A stretch of 64,000 nt of DNA. It comes from an uncultured Collinsella sp. Lineage in GTDB: Bacteria; Actinomycetota; Coriobacteriia; Coriobacteriales; Coriobacteriaceae. Both the position numbers and the translations under genes were made by a program. The first letter of the stretch is position 1, and every line of letters begins with the position of its first letter. Under the pieces are notes generated by a model. It was not told where the DNA came from, searched no databases, and saw nothing but the letters and a program-made list of their open reading frames with translations. Where the stretch lies: assembly GCA_900768435.1 (NCBI GenBank), contig CAAGCW010000006.1, forward strand, positions 9,731-73,730, given 5' to 3'. Positions 34,899 to 43,031 of this stretch are shown here, piece after piece.

Positions 34899-34972
34899 GA
34901 TAACTTGAGATGGGGTGGCCGCGGTGGCGTAAGCTGGGCCGCCGGCGAGCACGCCGGCAAGGAGTGCGGCGG

Positions 34973-35002
34973 TCAAGCAAGACGGGGAAGGAGTCTTCTC
35001 AT
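34973..35002 (-). CDS. Possible nine-codon leader ORF before the MscS gene
   Basis: AAGGA stands 7 nt before an ATG that opens a short ORF, MRRLLPRLA. It starts with two AGA codons, rare here. A GC-rich hairpin (34941-34958) and the terminator at 34867-34898 follow. The plan resembles an attenuating leader, but no pathway link is visible and the ORF may be chance. The rest of 34825-35159 holds only repeats. Confidence 0.3.
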   Translation of the reverse strand: MRRLLPRLA

Positions 35003-35065
35003 GGCAGTTTCCTTAGTTCTTAACCAGTGGTTCCTGCTGACGCTGGATTATCGACATGATATGCG

Positions 35066-35161
35066 AAAACCGTCGCAAAGGTATCTGTTCCTTTGCGGCG
35101 GTTTTGACGTTTGCGCAGATAAAACCTGCCAAAATAAACCTGTCCCTTATTGGCAGGTTTT
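35066..35161. repeat. Two hairpin repeats of the CTGTCCC-loop family
   Basis: The first copy (35066-35105) has arms AAAACCGTCGC/GCGGCGGTTTT. The second (35121-35161) has arms AAAACCTGCCA/TGGCAGGTTTT. Both keep the loop core near CTGTCCC or CTGTTCC. The second overlaps the stop codon of the ABC ATPase gene. Confidence 0.78.
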
Positions 35162-35963
35162 AGCTCAGCAGCATGCGGTCGTTGGCGAGCTCGCCGCCCG
35201 AGACCTCCTCAAACTTCTGAAGCAGGTCGGCCACGGTGAGTGACTTTTTCTCGTCGCCCGCCACGTCGTAGATCACGTGGCCCTCGTGCATCATGATCAG
35301 ACGGTTGCCCAGACGGATGGCATCGTTCATGTTGTGCGTGACCATGAGCGTGGTCAGGCGGTTCTCGTCGACGATCTCCTCGGTCAGGTTGAGCACCTTA
35401 GAGGCCGTCTTGGGGTCGAGGGCCGCCGTGTGCTCGTCGAGCAGCAGCAGACGCGGCTTGGTGAGCGTGGCCATCAGCAGGGTGAGTGCCTGGCGCTGGC
35501 CGCCCGAGAGCAGGCCGACCTTGGCGTTGAGGCGCGTGTCCAGACCAAGGTCCAGACGCTTGAGCAGTTCAACGTACTCGTCCTTCTCGGCCTTGGTGAC
35601 GCCCCACGAAAGACCGCGACGCTGGCCGCGGCGCTTGGCGAGGGCCAGGTTTTCGGCAATTTGCATGTCGGCAGCGGTGCCGCGCATGGGGTCCTGGAAC
35701 ACACGGCCCAGGTACTTGGCGCGCTGTGACTCGCTCAGACGCGAGATGTCGGTGCCATCGAGCTCAATAACACCCGAATCGAGCGGATACACGCCGGCGA
35801 TCATATTGAGCAGCGTGGACTTGCCGGCGCCGTTGCCGCCAATCACGGTTACAAAGTCGCCATCGTTGAGGGTGAGGTCGACGCCGGTGAGCGCGCGCTT
35901 CTCGGTGACGGTGCCCTTGTTAAAGGTCTTCTTGACGTGCGAGAGCTTAAGCATCTGCCTCAT
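35160..35963 (-). CDS. ABC transporter ATP-binding protein (ABC_sub_bind-type importer)
   Basis: This is a 267-residue ATPase with Walker A GGNGAGKST (about 38-46), signature LSGGQRQAL (about 151-159), Walker B LLLLDEHTAALD (about 171-182) and switch His in VTHNM. DEHT in place of the common DEPT is typical of this importer type. It overlaps the permease gene by 17 nt. Together with the permease and the lipoprotein it forms an uptake system for a small ligand; relatives (TrpXYZ-like) have been linked to amino-acid uptake. The substrate is not evident. Confidence 0.88.
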   Translation of the reverse strand: MRQMLKLSHVKKTFNKGTVTEKRALTGVDLTLNDGDFVTVIGGNGAGKSTLLNMIAGVYPLDSGVIELDGTDISRLSESQRAKYLGRVFQDPMRGTAADMQIAENLALAKRRGQRRGLSWGVTKAEKDEYVELLKRLDLGLDTRLNAKVGLLSGGQRQALTLLMATLTKPRLLLLDEHTAALDPKTASKVLNLTEEIVDENRLTTLMVTHNMNDAIRLGNRLIMMHEGHVIYDVAGDEKKSLTVADLLQKFEEVSGGELANDRMLLS

Positions 35964-36870
35964 CTCCCTTCGTGTAGGAGCTGCGGAGCTTATAGCGCTC
36001 CCAAACCACGGGCACGCACAGGGCCACGGCGACGATCACGGCAGAGAGCAGCTTCATGTCGTTGGCGTCCATGCCCAGCTGCAGCACGATGGCGCGGATA
36101 AGGAAGTACACCACGGAGCCAAAGACGGCGGAAGCAAGACGGACGCTAAACTGCGTGAGGCCGCCGGGCAGCAGGCGACCGAGCACCTCGCCGATGACGA
36201 TGGCGGCAAGACCGATAACGATGGCGCCGGTGCCCATACCAATGTCGGCGTACTTCTGGCTCTGGCAGATGAGCGCACCCGAAAGGCCAATGAGGGCGTT
36301 GGAGAGCACGAGGGCGATCATTTTGGTGGTGTTGGTGTTAACGCCCAGGGCGCGGATCATGTACTCGTTGTTGCCGGTGGCACGCAGCGCCGAGCCGATC
36401 TCGGTGCCAAAGAACCAGTACAGGATGGCGACGATGGCCACGGCCAGCACAATGCCTAGGATAATGGCAACAGTGGACTGCGGCAGGCCCGTCATGTTGC
36501 TGACGGATGAGAAGATAGTGCCCTTGGCAAGGATGGGCGTGTTGGACTTGCCCATGATGCGCAGGTTGATGGACCACAGACTGATCTGCGTAAGGATTCC
36601 GGCGAGGATTGCGGGAATCTCAAAGACGGTGGTCAAGATGCCCGTGACGGCGCCCGCGATGGCGCCGGCGCACATGCCGGCCAGCACGGCGAGCAAGGGG
36701 TCGACGTTATTGTTGACGATGAGCACGGCGCAGACACAGCCGCCGAGGGCAAAGCTGCCGTCGCAGGTCATATCGGGGATGTCGAGCAGGCGGAACGTGA
36801 TAAACACGCCAAGCACCATAATGCCCCAGAGGACGCCCTGCGAAACGGCGCCCTGCAATGCAATGAGCAT
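35947..36870 (-). CDS. ABC transporter permease (ABC_sub_bind-type)
   Basis: This is a 307-residue membrane protein with about eight to nine hydrophobic segments, of the BPD_transp_2 type found with nucleoside and branched-chain amino-acid importers (VLGVFITFRLLDIPDMTCDGSFALGG at the start is characteristic). TAGGAGG lies 8 nt before the ATG. It sits between the lipoprotein and ATPase genes. Confidence 0.88.
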   Translation of the reverse strand: MLIALQGAVSQGVLWGIMVLGVFITFRLLDIPDMTCDGSFALGGCVCAVLIVNNNVDPLLAVLAGMCAGAIAGAVTGILTTVFEIPAILAGILTQISLWSINLRIMGKSNTPILAKGTIFSSVSNMTGLPQSTVAIILGIVLAVAIVAILYWFFGTEIGSALRATGNNEYMIRALGVNTNTTKMIALVLSNALIGLSGALICQSQKYADIGMGTGAIVIGLAAIVIGEVLGRLLPGGLTQFSVRLASAVFGSVVYFLIRAIVLQLGMDANDMKLLSAVIVAVALCVPVVWERYKLRSSYTKGDEADA

Positions 36871-36974
36871 GCTTCATACCTCCTAGGATAGGGTGGACAC
36901 GTGATTTTCCATAATAGCGGTACCAGTGCATAAAAGAGTTGCGGACGGATGTTTTGTCTCATCCGAAACAAGCA

Positions 36975-37003
36975 GGGCGAACGCCGGTCTTTAGCGTTCG
37001 CCC
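36975..37003 (-). terminator. Stem-loop between lipoprotein and permease genes
   Basis: GGGCGAACGC and GCGTTCGCCC form a perfect 10-bp stem; only a weak T-rich stretch follows. Such hairpins often make the binding protein more abundant than the membrane parts, by partial termination or mRNA protection. Confidence 0.65.
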
Positions 37004-37074
37004 CAAGGACTCAGATATTGAATAACGCGGCTGTGGCGCGCGTGCGGGCCCTAGACGCGTTACCGCACATGGCG

Positions 37075-38055
37075 CTACTCGTCCAGAGCGGAAAGGTCGA
37101 TGCCTAGGGCCTCGGCCATCTCGTCGTTCTTGACGACGACCAGGTCCTTGCTCGAGAGGTGCTTGATCGGCATATCCTCGGGCTTGGCCTCGCCCTTCAG
37201 GATCTTAACGGCCATCTCGCCCGCGGCGTAGCCCAGGTCCTTATAGTTGATGGAGAGGGTGAACAGGCCGCCGGCCATGCACATACCCTCCTCGCCGGTC
37301 ACGAAGGGGAGCTTATTCTCCTTGCAGATCTGGCCGACCTGCGAAGCGCCCGCGGCGATGGTGTTGTCAGTGGGGGAGTACAGCGCGTCGACCTTGCCCA
37401 CGGCAGACTCGACGACGGACTGAATCTCGTTGGAGCTCGAGACGGTGAAGTCAGTGTACTCGAGGCCCAGCTTGTCGAGCTCCTTCTTGGCGGCCTTGAT
37501 CTGGACGTCGGAGTTGGACTCGGCGGTGCAGTAGAGCAGGCCGACCTTTTTAACGTCGGGCAGGACCTTCTGCATCATCTCGAGCTGCTCGGCGACCGGG
37601 GTGAGGTCGGAAGCGCCCGTGACGTTGGTGCCGGGCTTGTCGTTGTCCTGGACCAGGCCGGAGGCGGCGTAGTCGGTGATGGCACAGCCTACGATGGGGA
37701 TATCGGCCGTGGCGCCAGCGGCAGCCTGCGCGGCGGGCGTGGCGATGGCATAAATCAGGTTGACGTTGTCGCCCACAAACTTGTCGGCAATGGACTTACA
37801 CGTGGACTGGTCGTTCTGGGCGTTCTTCTGGTCGATCTTGACCTTAAGGCCGCTCTCCTTGATGGCCTTGACAAAGCCGTCGTTGGCGGCATCGAGTGCG
37901 GAGTGCTCGGTGAGTTGCAGAACGCCGATGGTGTAGTCGGAACCGGCGGCAGCAGAGCCGGAACCAGAGTTGCCGCCGCATCCGGCGAGCGGGGCGAGCG
38001 CGAGCAGACCGGCGGAGACCAGAAGGCTCCTGCGGCTGATGGTGATGTCCTTCAT
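37075..38055 (-). CDS. ABC transporter substrate-binding lipoprotein (ABC_sub_bind)
   Basis: This is a 326-residue lipoprotein. The signal peptide has a twin-Arg-like ISRRSLLVSAGL start and the lipobox LAGC, with the modified Cys near residue 27. A Ser/Gly-rich linker follows, then the ABC_sub_bind fold (YTIGVLQLTEHSALDAANDGF, IYAIATPAAQAA, KKVGLLYC, ALYSPTDNTIAAG). The ATG at 38055 follows GGGGGT; an open frame extends 16 codons further upstream but without a ribosome site. Ligand unknown. Confidence 0.88.
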   Translation of the reverse strand: MKDITISRRSLLVSAGLLALAPLAGCGGNSGSGSAAAGSDYTIGVLQLTEHSALDAANDGFVKAIKESGLKVKIDQKNAQNDQSTCKSIADKFVGDNVNLIYAIATPAAQAAAGATADIPIVGCAITDYAASGLVQDNDKPGTNVTGASDLTPVAEQLEMMQKVLPDVKKVGLLYCTAESNSDVQIKAAKKELDKLGLEYTDFTVSSSNEIQSVVESAVGKVDALYSPTDNTIAAGASQVGQICKENKLPFVTGEEGMCMAGGLFTLSINYKDLGYAAGEMAVKILKGEAKPEDMPIKHLSSKDLVVVKNDEMAEALGIDLSALDE

Positions 38056-38214
38056 ATCATTACCCCCAGTATAAAAATGGCTGGAAACACTGCACTGGGA
38101 CAAAGTGCAAGTGGAACTATAGTAGCGCTGATGTCCATTTTTACAACAGCCTGGCGGGTTTTTAATACAGAATCGGATGGGCGGTACGGGTAGTCGAATG
38201 GGCGGCGGAGGGTC

Positions 38215-39000
38215 TTATGCGGCGGAGGAGGAATCGTCCTCGTCCAGGGCGGCGAAGAGCTTCTTGCCGTCAAGGAGACGTGTGGTGACGTTTCTCATGC
38301 GGCCGATCTCAACGGTACGCAGCGTGTCGTCGGCGCCTCGCGCGTCATAGACCGTTCCCAGCAAATACGAGATGCCGTCTCGTTGCTTGATGGCAAAGGG
38401 CCGGAGTGTCATCCGCGCCACTTCGACCTCTCCGCGTGCCGTGACACTCGAAATATCAAAACTCACCGTGGTTCCGTGGTCGATAGCCTGCTCGATGAGC
38501 TCGCAGGCATCGATGCGCTTGACGGGCGTGCGTGTGGCCTTGGTGGATTTGTCGCCTGCGCTTGGAGCAGGCTCGGGTGCATCGAGGTAGCCGCGAACGT
38601 CGGCACTCGCCATGGCGACCAGGTGCTGCGCCATGCTCTTTCGAATGGCGATGGGCGTGGAGCGGTTGCGCATGACCATGCCGTGGAGCCGGATGATCTC
38701 TTCGTCGGTGAGCGGACGGGTCAAGAGTCGATAGCCCACGCCGCGCTTGTACTCAATTTCGTATCCGGCATGGCGAAGTGCGGAGATGGCGGTGTAGATG
38801 CTGCGCCGCGCCGCCGAGATGGGCATGCGGGCGGGGTCGTCGGGATGGGCGAGGCGCCGGATCAACTCATCGGAAAGCATGGCCTTGTCCTCGCCGGTGT
38901 TTTCGCTTAATAGTTGCAGGATGCGAACGGCGCGATAGGCTGCCATCGAGGCGGCGCCCCTCGTCGTGGTCTCGTAAGTTTCAACAGCGGTTTCGGTCAT
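38215..39000 (-). CDS. WYL-like transcriptional regulator
   Basis: This is a 261-residue protein with an N-terminal winged helix (about 15-100: ILQLLSENTGEDKAMLSDEL, SAARRSIYTAISALRHAGYEIEY) and a C-terminal domain with the WYL-type strand order (VSFDIS, RMTLRPFAIKQRDGISYLLGTVYD). The start at 39000 has AAAGGA about 10 nt away; a GTG three codons earlier is possible. Its neighbours give no clear hint of a regulon, and it is divergent from nothing, lying tail-to-head with the ABC genes. Confidence 0.7.
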   Translation of the reverse strand: MTETAVETYETTTRGAASMAAYRAVRILQLLSENTGEDKAMLSDELIRRLAHPDDPARMPISAARRSIYTAISALRHAGYEIEYKRGVGYRLLTRPLTDEEIIRLHGMVMRNRSTPIAIRKSMAQHLVAMASADVRGYLDAPEPAPSAGDKSTKATRTPVKRIDACELIEQAIDHGTTVSFDISSVTARGEVEVARMTLRPFAIKQRDGISYLLGTVYDARGADDTLRTVEIGRMRNVTTRLLDGKKLFAALDEDDSSSAA

Positions 39001-39176
39001 GGCGCCCACGTCCTTTCCGTTTTGGGTGGCGACGGTATGGAGCCTAGGACGCGGGGCTTTCCCAGGGGTGCAGGACGCCCTGGGCGGTCGGTAGCCGTCG
39101 GCAAGCGGCGGGTCGAGTTTTCAACAGCCCTGCCCAACTGACCAAAAACTTGCCAAAAGATTGACGGATGCTGTTG

Positions 39177-39209
39177 AAAAAAGCGCCCCTCGGCTTGCCG
39201 AGAGGCGCT
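39177..39209 (-). terminator. Terminator of asnS
   Basis: AGCGCCTCTCGG and CCGAGGGGCGCT form a stem on the minus strand, followed by TTTTTT. Confidence 0.9.
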
Positions 39210-39249
39210 GGCGTGATGCGCTGGAACGTGTTTGGTGGCGCTGTGGCGA

Positions 39250-40653
39250 TTAGAAGTCGGCGTTGCCCACGGTGCGCGGGTGCGGCAGGACGTCGCGGAT
39301 GTTGCCCACGCCGGTCAGATACATGACCAAGCGCTCGAAGCCCAGACCGTAGCCGGCGTGCTTGCAGGAACCGTAGCGGCGCAGGTCAAGGTAGTACTTG
39401 TACTGCTCGGGATTCATGCCCAGGTCCTTGATGCGGGCCTCGAGCAGATCCAGGCGCTCCTCGCGCTGGGAGCCGCCGATAATCTCGCCGATACCCGGCA
39501 CCAGGCAGTCGGCGGCGGCGACGGTCTTGCCGTCCTCGTTCATGCGCATGTAGAACGCCTTGATCTCGGCCGGGTAGTCGGTTACGAAGGTCGGGCGCTT
39601 AAAGTGCTCCTCGGTCAGGAAACGCTCGTGCTCGGTTTGCAGGTCGATGCCCCAGCTCACGGGATAGTCAAACTTGTGACCGGCGGCGACGGCCTGCTCC
39701 AGGATTTCGACGGCCTCGGTATAGGTGACGCGGGCAAAGTCGGAGTTTGCCACGTGGTCCAGACGCTCGAGCAGACCCTTGTCCACAAACTTGTTGAGCA
39801 TATTGAGCTCGTCGGGGCAGGTGGCCATAACGTCCTTAAGGACGTACTTGAGCATGGCCTCGGCGTTATCCATGTAGTCGTTAAGGTCGGCAAAGGCCAT
39901 CTCGGGCTCGATCATCCAAAACTCGGCGGCGTGGCGCGTGGTGTTGGAGTTTTCGGCGCGGAAGGTGGGGCCAAAGGTGTACACGTCGCCAAAGGCCATG
40001 GCGAAGTTCTCGGCATTGAGCTGGCCGGACACGGTAAGGCTCGCGTGCTTGCCAAAGAAGTCCTGGCTCCAGTCGACCTCGCCGGACTCGGTGAGGGGCG
40101 GATTTTTGGGGTCGAGCGTGGTCACGCGGAACATCTCGCCGGCGCCCTCGCAGTCACTCGTGGTGATGATGGGGGTGTTGACGTAGACAAAGCCCTGCTC
40201 CTGGAAGAAGCGGTGGATGGCGGCAGCCGCGACAGAACGGATGCGGAACACGGCGCGGAACAGGTTGGTGCGCGGGCGCAGGTGCTGCTGGGTGCGCAGG
40301 AACTCGACGGTTGCGCGCTTCTTCTGCAGCGGGTAATCCGGGGCGCTGACGCCCTCGACCTCAATGGAGGTGGCAGAAAGCTCGAAAGGCTGGGGCGCAT
40401 CGGGGGTCAGCTTGACGGTGCCGGTGCAAATGAGTGCGGCCGAGACGTTTTGATGGGCGATCTCGTCGTAGTTGTCGAGTGCCTCGCGGTTCATGACGAC
40501 CTGCAGGTCGCGGAAGCAGCTGCCGTCGTTGAGCGTAACAAAGCCAAAGTTCTTCATGTCGCGGATGGACTTGACCCAGCCGGCGACGGTGACGGTCTGG
40601 CCGCCAAGCGACTCGGCATCGGCGTAAAGCTGCGCGATTTTGGTGCGGTTCAC
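39250..40653 (-). CDS. asnS: Asparaginyl-tRNA synthetase
   Basis: This is a 467-residue class IIb synthetase. An OB-fold anticodon domain (residues 15-110: VTVAGWVKSIRDMKNFGFV) precedes the catalytic core with motif 2 (TFRAENSNTTRHAAEFWMIE) and motif 3 (GLGFERLVMYLTG). The sequence is AsnRS rather than AspRS because of the archetypal Asn-type HAAEFWMIEPE and the lack of the AspRS insertion. GTG at 40653 has GGGAGG at 4 nt. The ATG at 40665 is the alternative and would have no ribosome site. Confidence 0.94.
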   Translation of the reverse strand: MNRTKIAQLYADAESLGGQTVTVAGWVKSIRDMKNFGFVTLNDGSCFRDLQVVMNREALDNYDEIAHQNVSAALICTGTVKLTPDAPQPFELSATSIEVEGVSAPDYPLQKKRATVEFLRTQQHLRPRTNLFRAVFRIRSVAAAAIHRFFQEQGFVYVNTPIITTSDCEGAGEMFRVTTLDPKNPPLTESGEVDWSQDFFGKHASLTVSGQLNAENFAMAFGDVYTFGPTFRAENSNTTRHAAEFWMIEPEMAFADLNDYMDNAEAMLKYVLKDVMATCPDELNMLNKFVDKGLLERLDHVANSDFARVTYTEAVEILEQAVAAGHKFDYPVSWGIDLQTEHERFLTEEHFKRPTFVTDYPAEIKAFYMRMNEDGKTVAAADCLVPGIGEIIGGSQREERLDLLEARIKDLGMNPEQYKYYLDLRRYGSCKHAGYGLGFERLVMYLTGVGNIRDVLPHPRTVGNADF

Positions 40654-40765
40654 GTATCCTCCCATAACGGTTGAATGATAGTTATCCATACAGTTCGATA
40701 TTCTAGCAGCTCGGCTCATTTGGGCTATACAGATAAGGCATTGGCGGGATGGTTTTTCAAACGAA

Positions 40766-40802
40766 AAGCGCCCACGGCCAAATGGTCGCGGGCGCTTGAC
40801 GA
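40766..40802 (-). terminator. Terminator of the PTS IIA gene
   Basis: AAGCGCCC and GGGCGCTT arms (40766-40797) are followed on the minus strand by TTCGTTT. Confidence 0.8.
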
Positions 40803-40834
40803 GGTGCCTTTTGGCTGTGTGGCGCGGGGCCTGG

Positions 40835-41398
40835 CTACTTGGTCTTGGCAACCAGCAGCGGATCGCCCAGCTTGACGAGCGGGTTGCCGCCGATAAGCGT
40901 TCCGGACTCGCCGACATGGTCGATGCTCTTAAGACGATCGAGCTCGGAGACGATGACGGTCACGATGTCCTCGTGGCCGGCGGCCTTGATGGCCTCGCGA
41001 TCGAAGCTGATGAGCGGCTGGCCTGCCTTGACCGTGTCACCCATCTCGACAAAGCGGGCAAAACCCTTGCCGTTCATTTCCACGGTGCCCAGGCCGACAT
41101 GGATGAACACGCGAAGACCGTCCTCGGTAATCATGCCGATGGAGTGGTTGGTGACGGTGGTGGCACCGATGCGGCCGTTGGCGGGCGCATAGATGGTGCC
41201 GGTAATGGGCTCGATGCCATAGCCCTGGCCAAGCATGCCCGAGGCGATCGTCTCGTCGGGAACCTCGTCCAGGTTGACGAGCACGCCGTTGACGGGGGCA
41301 TAGATGACGCCTTCGCGGGTGGCGAAGCTTGCTGCGGGCGGAACGGACGCCTCGCCGGTCGAGGTGAAGGTGGACTTAAGCGAATCGAGCAGACCCAT
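40835..41398 (-). CDS. Glucose-type PTS EIIA component
   Basis: This is a 187-residue cytosolic phosphocarrier of the PTS_EIIA_1 family. The core runs from residue 28 to 170 (GVIYAPVNGVLVNLDEVPD, GQGYGIEP), with the two active-site histidines in TVTNHSIGM and VFIHVGLGTVEMNG. In relatives HPr phosphorylates the second His, and the protein passes phosphate to EIIB or acts as regulator. GGAGG lies 6 nt before the ATG. No EIIBC gene is adjacent, so its partner is elsewhere. Confidence 0.9.
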   Translation of the reverse strand: MGLLDSLKSTFTSTGEASVPPAASFATREGVIYAPVNGVLVNLDEVPDETIASGMLGQGYGIEPITGTIYAPANGRIGATTVTNHSIGMITEDGLRVFIHVGLGTVEMNGKGFARFVEMGDTVKAGQPLISFDREAIKAAGHEDIVTVIVSELDRLKSIDHVGESGTLIGGNPLVKLGDPLLVAKTK

Positions 41399-41445
41399 AG
41401 TTGCCTCCAACTTAAATAGGCGCATATCGCGCGTTTGGTTTGCCG

Positions 41446-41455
41446 GAAACGTTTC
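41446..41455. promoter_or_regulatory. GAAACGTTTC palindrome, possible LacI-type operator
   Basis: A perfect 10-bp palindrome with the central CG step typical of LacI/CcpA-family sites, in the divergent region between the PTS IIA gene and the hydrolase gene. It does not fully match the cre consensus; assignment is weak. Confidence 0.35.
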
Positions 41456-41642
41456 ATATCTGTTTCGCGGCTTGGTCAACACCCCCTATTCTACGCTGCT
41501 CATCGATACCTCTGAGCTGGGATTATGTGATATATCAGTTGAAGGGAAACTTATTGCTGGCGTGTTTCTGCGTCACGGGTTCAAGTGGGGTACGCTTGAA
41601 GGCGAAAAACAAGGGCGCTTAATTTGCGCGAAGGGAGCACAT

Positions 41643-42542
41643 ATGATTGTCGAGAACCATGCGCTGTGGGGCGAGGAGCCGACCGAGGAATATCCGGCGA
41701 CGTTTACGTATTTGGGTGCCGAGCCGCTGCCCGATAAACCGAATGGCCGCCGCCCTGCCGTGATTATCTGCGGCGGAGGTGCGTTTACGCATATCGCTCC
41801 GCATGAGCAGGATCCCGTGGCGTTTGCGTTTTTGGATCACGGTTACCAGGCCTTTGTGCTCAACTATGTGACGAGCGCCACGGGCGACGTGAGCTTTCCG
41901 CACCCGCAGGCGGACCTCGCCAAGATGGTCGCTACCGTGCGCGCCAACGCCGACGAGTGGCATGTCGATCCCAAGCGCGTGTGCATCGTGGGTTTCTCGG
42001 CGGGCGGCATGATCTGCGCCTCGTTGGCAACGCAGTGGAAGACCGGACCCTTCGCGGGCCTTGCCGGGGCTCGTCCGGAGGATATTCGTCCCGACGCCGT
42101 GGTGCTGGGCTATCCGTTGCTCGACCTTGCCTATGTGCGCGATATGCAGACGCGCGACCCGCGCATCGACCTGCGCGTGCCCAAGACGGGTGGCAAGACA
42201 GGGCGCGATTTGCTCAACGACTATCTGTCGATGGTGACGGGCGGTGAGGCGACCGACGAGCACCTGGCCGACATCTGCCCCACCACGCACGTTTCGCGCC
42301 AGATGCCCCCGACCTTTGTGTGGGGTGTGTCCGATGATAAGACGGCGCCGATCGCACAGGTCTATCCGTTTGCGCAGCGCATGGCCGAGGAGGGCGTCGC
42401 TTGCGAGATGCACGTCTTTGACCAGGGCGGTCACGGCCTTTCGCTCGGCAACGCCAACACCGCGGTCGACAACGAGGACAAGCAGATGGCGGTCCGTCCT
42501 TGGATCCGCCTGGCCTTCCGTTTCCTGGAGCGCCATATGTAA
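41643..42542 (+). CDS. Alpha/beta hydrolase, esterase type
   Basis: This is a 299-residue protein. The oxyanion-hole motif is VIICGGGAF (about 40-48), the nucleophile elbow GFSAGG has Ser near 121, a candidate Asp lies near 231 (GVSDDKTAP), and the catalytic His is in DQGGHGLS (about 262-269). This is the BD-FAE/acetyl-xylan-esterase-like group; substrate may be an acylated sugar or ester. AAGGGAG lies 6 nt before the ATG. It faces away from the PTS IIA gene. Confidence 0.82.
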   Translation: MIVENHALWGEEPTEEYPATFTYLGAEPLPDKPNGRRPAVIICGGGAFTHIAPHEQDPVAFAFLDHGYQAFVLNYVTSATGDVSFPHPQADLAKMVATVRANADEWHVDPKRVCIVGFSAGGMICASLATQWKTGPFAGLAGARPEDIRPDAVVLGYPLLDLAYVRDMQTRDPRIDLRVPKTGGKTGRDLLNDYLSMVTGGEATDEHLADICPTTHVSRQMPPTFVWGVSDDKTAPIAQVYPFAQRMAEEGVACEMHVFDQGGHGLSLGNANTAVDNEDKQMAVRPWIRLAFRFLERHM

Positions 42543-42589
42543 AAGTAGACTACTTGCCCGTTTCAAAAAGTCTGCTTAGAGGAGGAGCC

Positions 42590-42910
42590 ATGCTTGAGGG
42601 TACGTATGTGGTTTCGGCCCAGACGCTGGTGGGGAGTAAACGCGGCGAGGTGACGTTTTCACATGGGGTGAACGGCGTGCTCAGGGCAGTACTAAACGTC
42701 AGGGGTCTCAATATCGCTCTCTCGAGTGCCCGCGCTGAGGGCGATTTCTTTGAGCTCTCGGGTACTATCTCCCACGTCTTGATGGGCAAGGCGCCCTTTA
42801 CATGCACGGGGTCAGTCGAGGGTGATCGACTCACTGCTACCGCGCGGTCGGGTTCCGTTTCGATCTCGCTGAGCGGTATGCGCAAAGAGCTTTCGGGGCG
42901 CACCGCATAA
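42590..42910 (+). CDS. Hypothetical small beta-rich protein
   Basis: This is a 106-residue protein not recognised as a known family. Its predicted pattern is alternating beta strands (GTYVVSAQTLVGSKRGEVTFSH-like start, VRGLNIAL, FFELSGTI, FTCTGSVEGDRLTATARSG), which could form a small barrel that binds a lipophilic or flavin ligand. It has no signal peptide or membrane helix. AGAGGAGGAG lies 3 nt before the ATG, a strong ribosome site, so it is probably expressed. It lies 47 nt after the hydrolase gene. Confidence 0.6.
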   Translation: MLEGTYVVSAQTLVGSKRGEVTFSHGVNGVLRAVLNVRGLNIALSSARAEGDFFELSGTISHVLMGKAPFTCTGSVEGDRLTATARSGSVSISLSGMRKELSGRTA

Positions 42911-42980
42911 AGTTTGAGCAGGTAAACATCGGTATTTGACTTTATAAAATAGTTCAGAGCGCTATCATTTGTCGTTACGA

Positions 42981-43008
42981 GTTGGTTAGCCCCGGTAAAC
43001 GGTTAACC
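42981..43008. promoter_or_regulatory. DtxR/IdeR-like box before feoB
   Basis: GGTTAGCC (42984-42991) and GGTTAACC (43001-43008) lie 24-41 bp before the FeoB start. The first half matches the GGTTAGSC half of actinobacterial iron boxes. Iron repression of feoB is expected biologically; the box is imperfect. Confidence 0.45.
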
Positions 43009-43031
43009 GCGTCTAACGAAAGGATGAGCGC

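Noticed and set aside
35001..35243. Plus-strand ORF in the MscS-ABC gap
   Set aside because: It runs through two hairpin repeats and into the antisense of the ABC ATPase gene, and has no ribosome site.
39232..40674. A 480-codon plus-strand frame opposite asnS
   Set aside because: Antisense shadow; asnS motifs are on the minus strand.
41446..41455. CcpA cre site before the hydrolase and PTS IIA genes
   Set aside because: Only the central palindrome fits; the outer consensus bases do not, so it is listed only as a weak LacI-type candidate.
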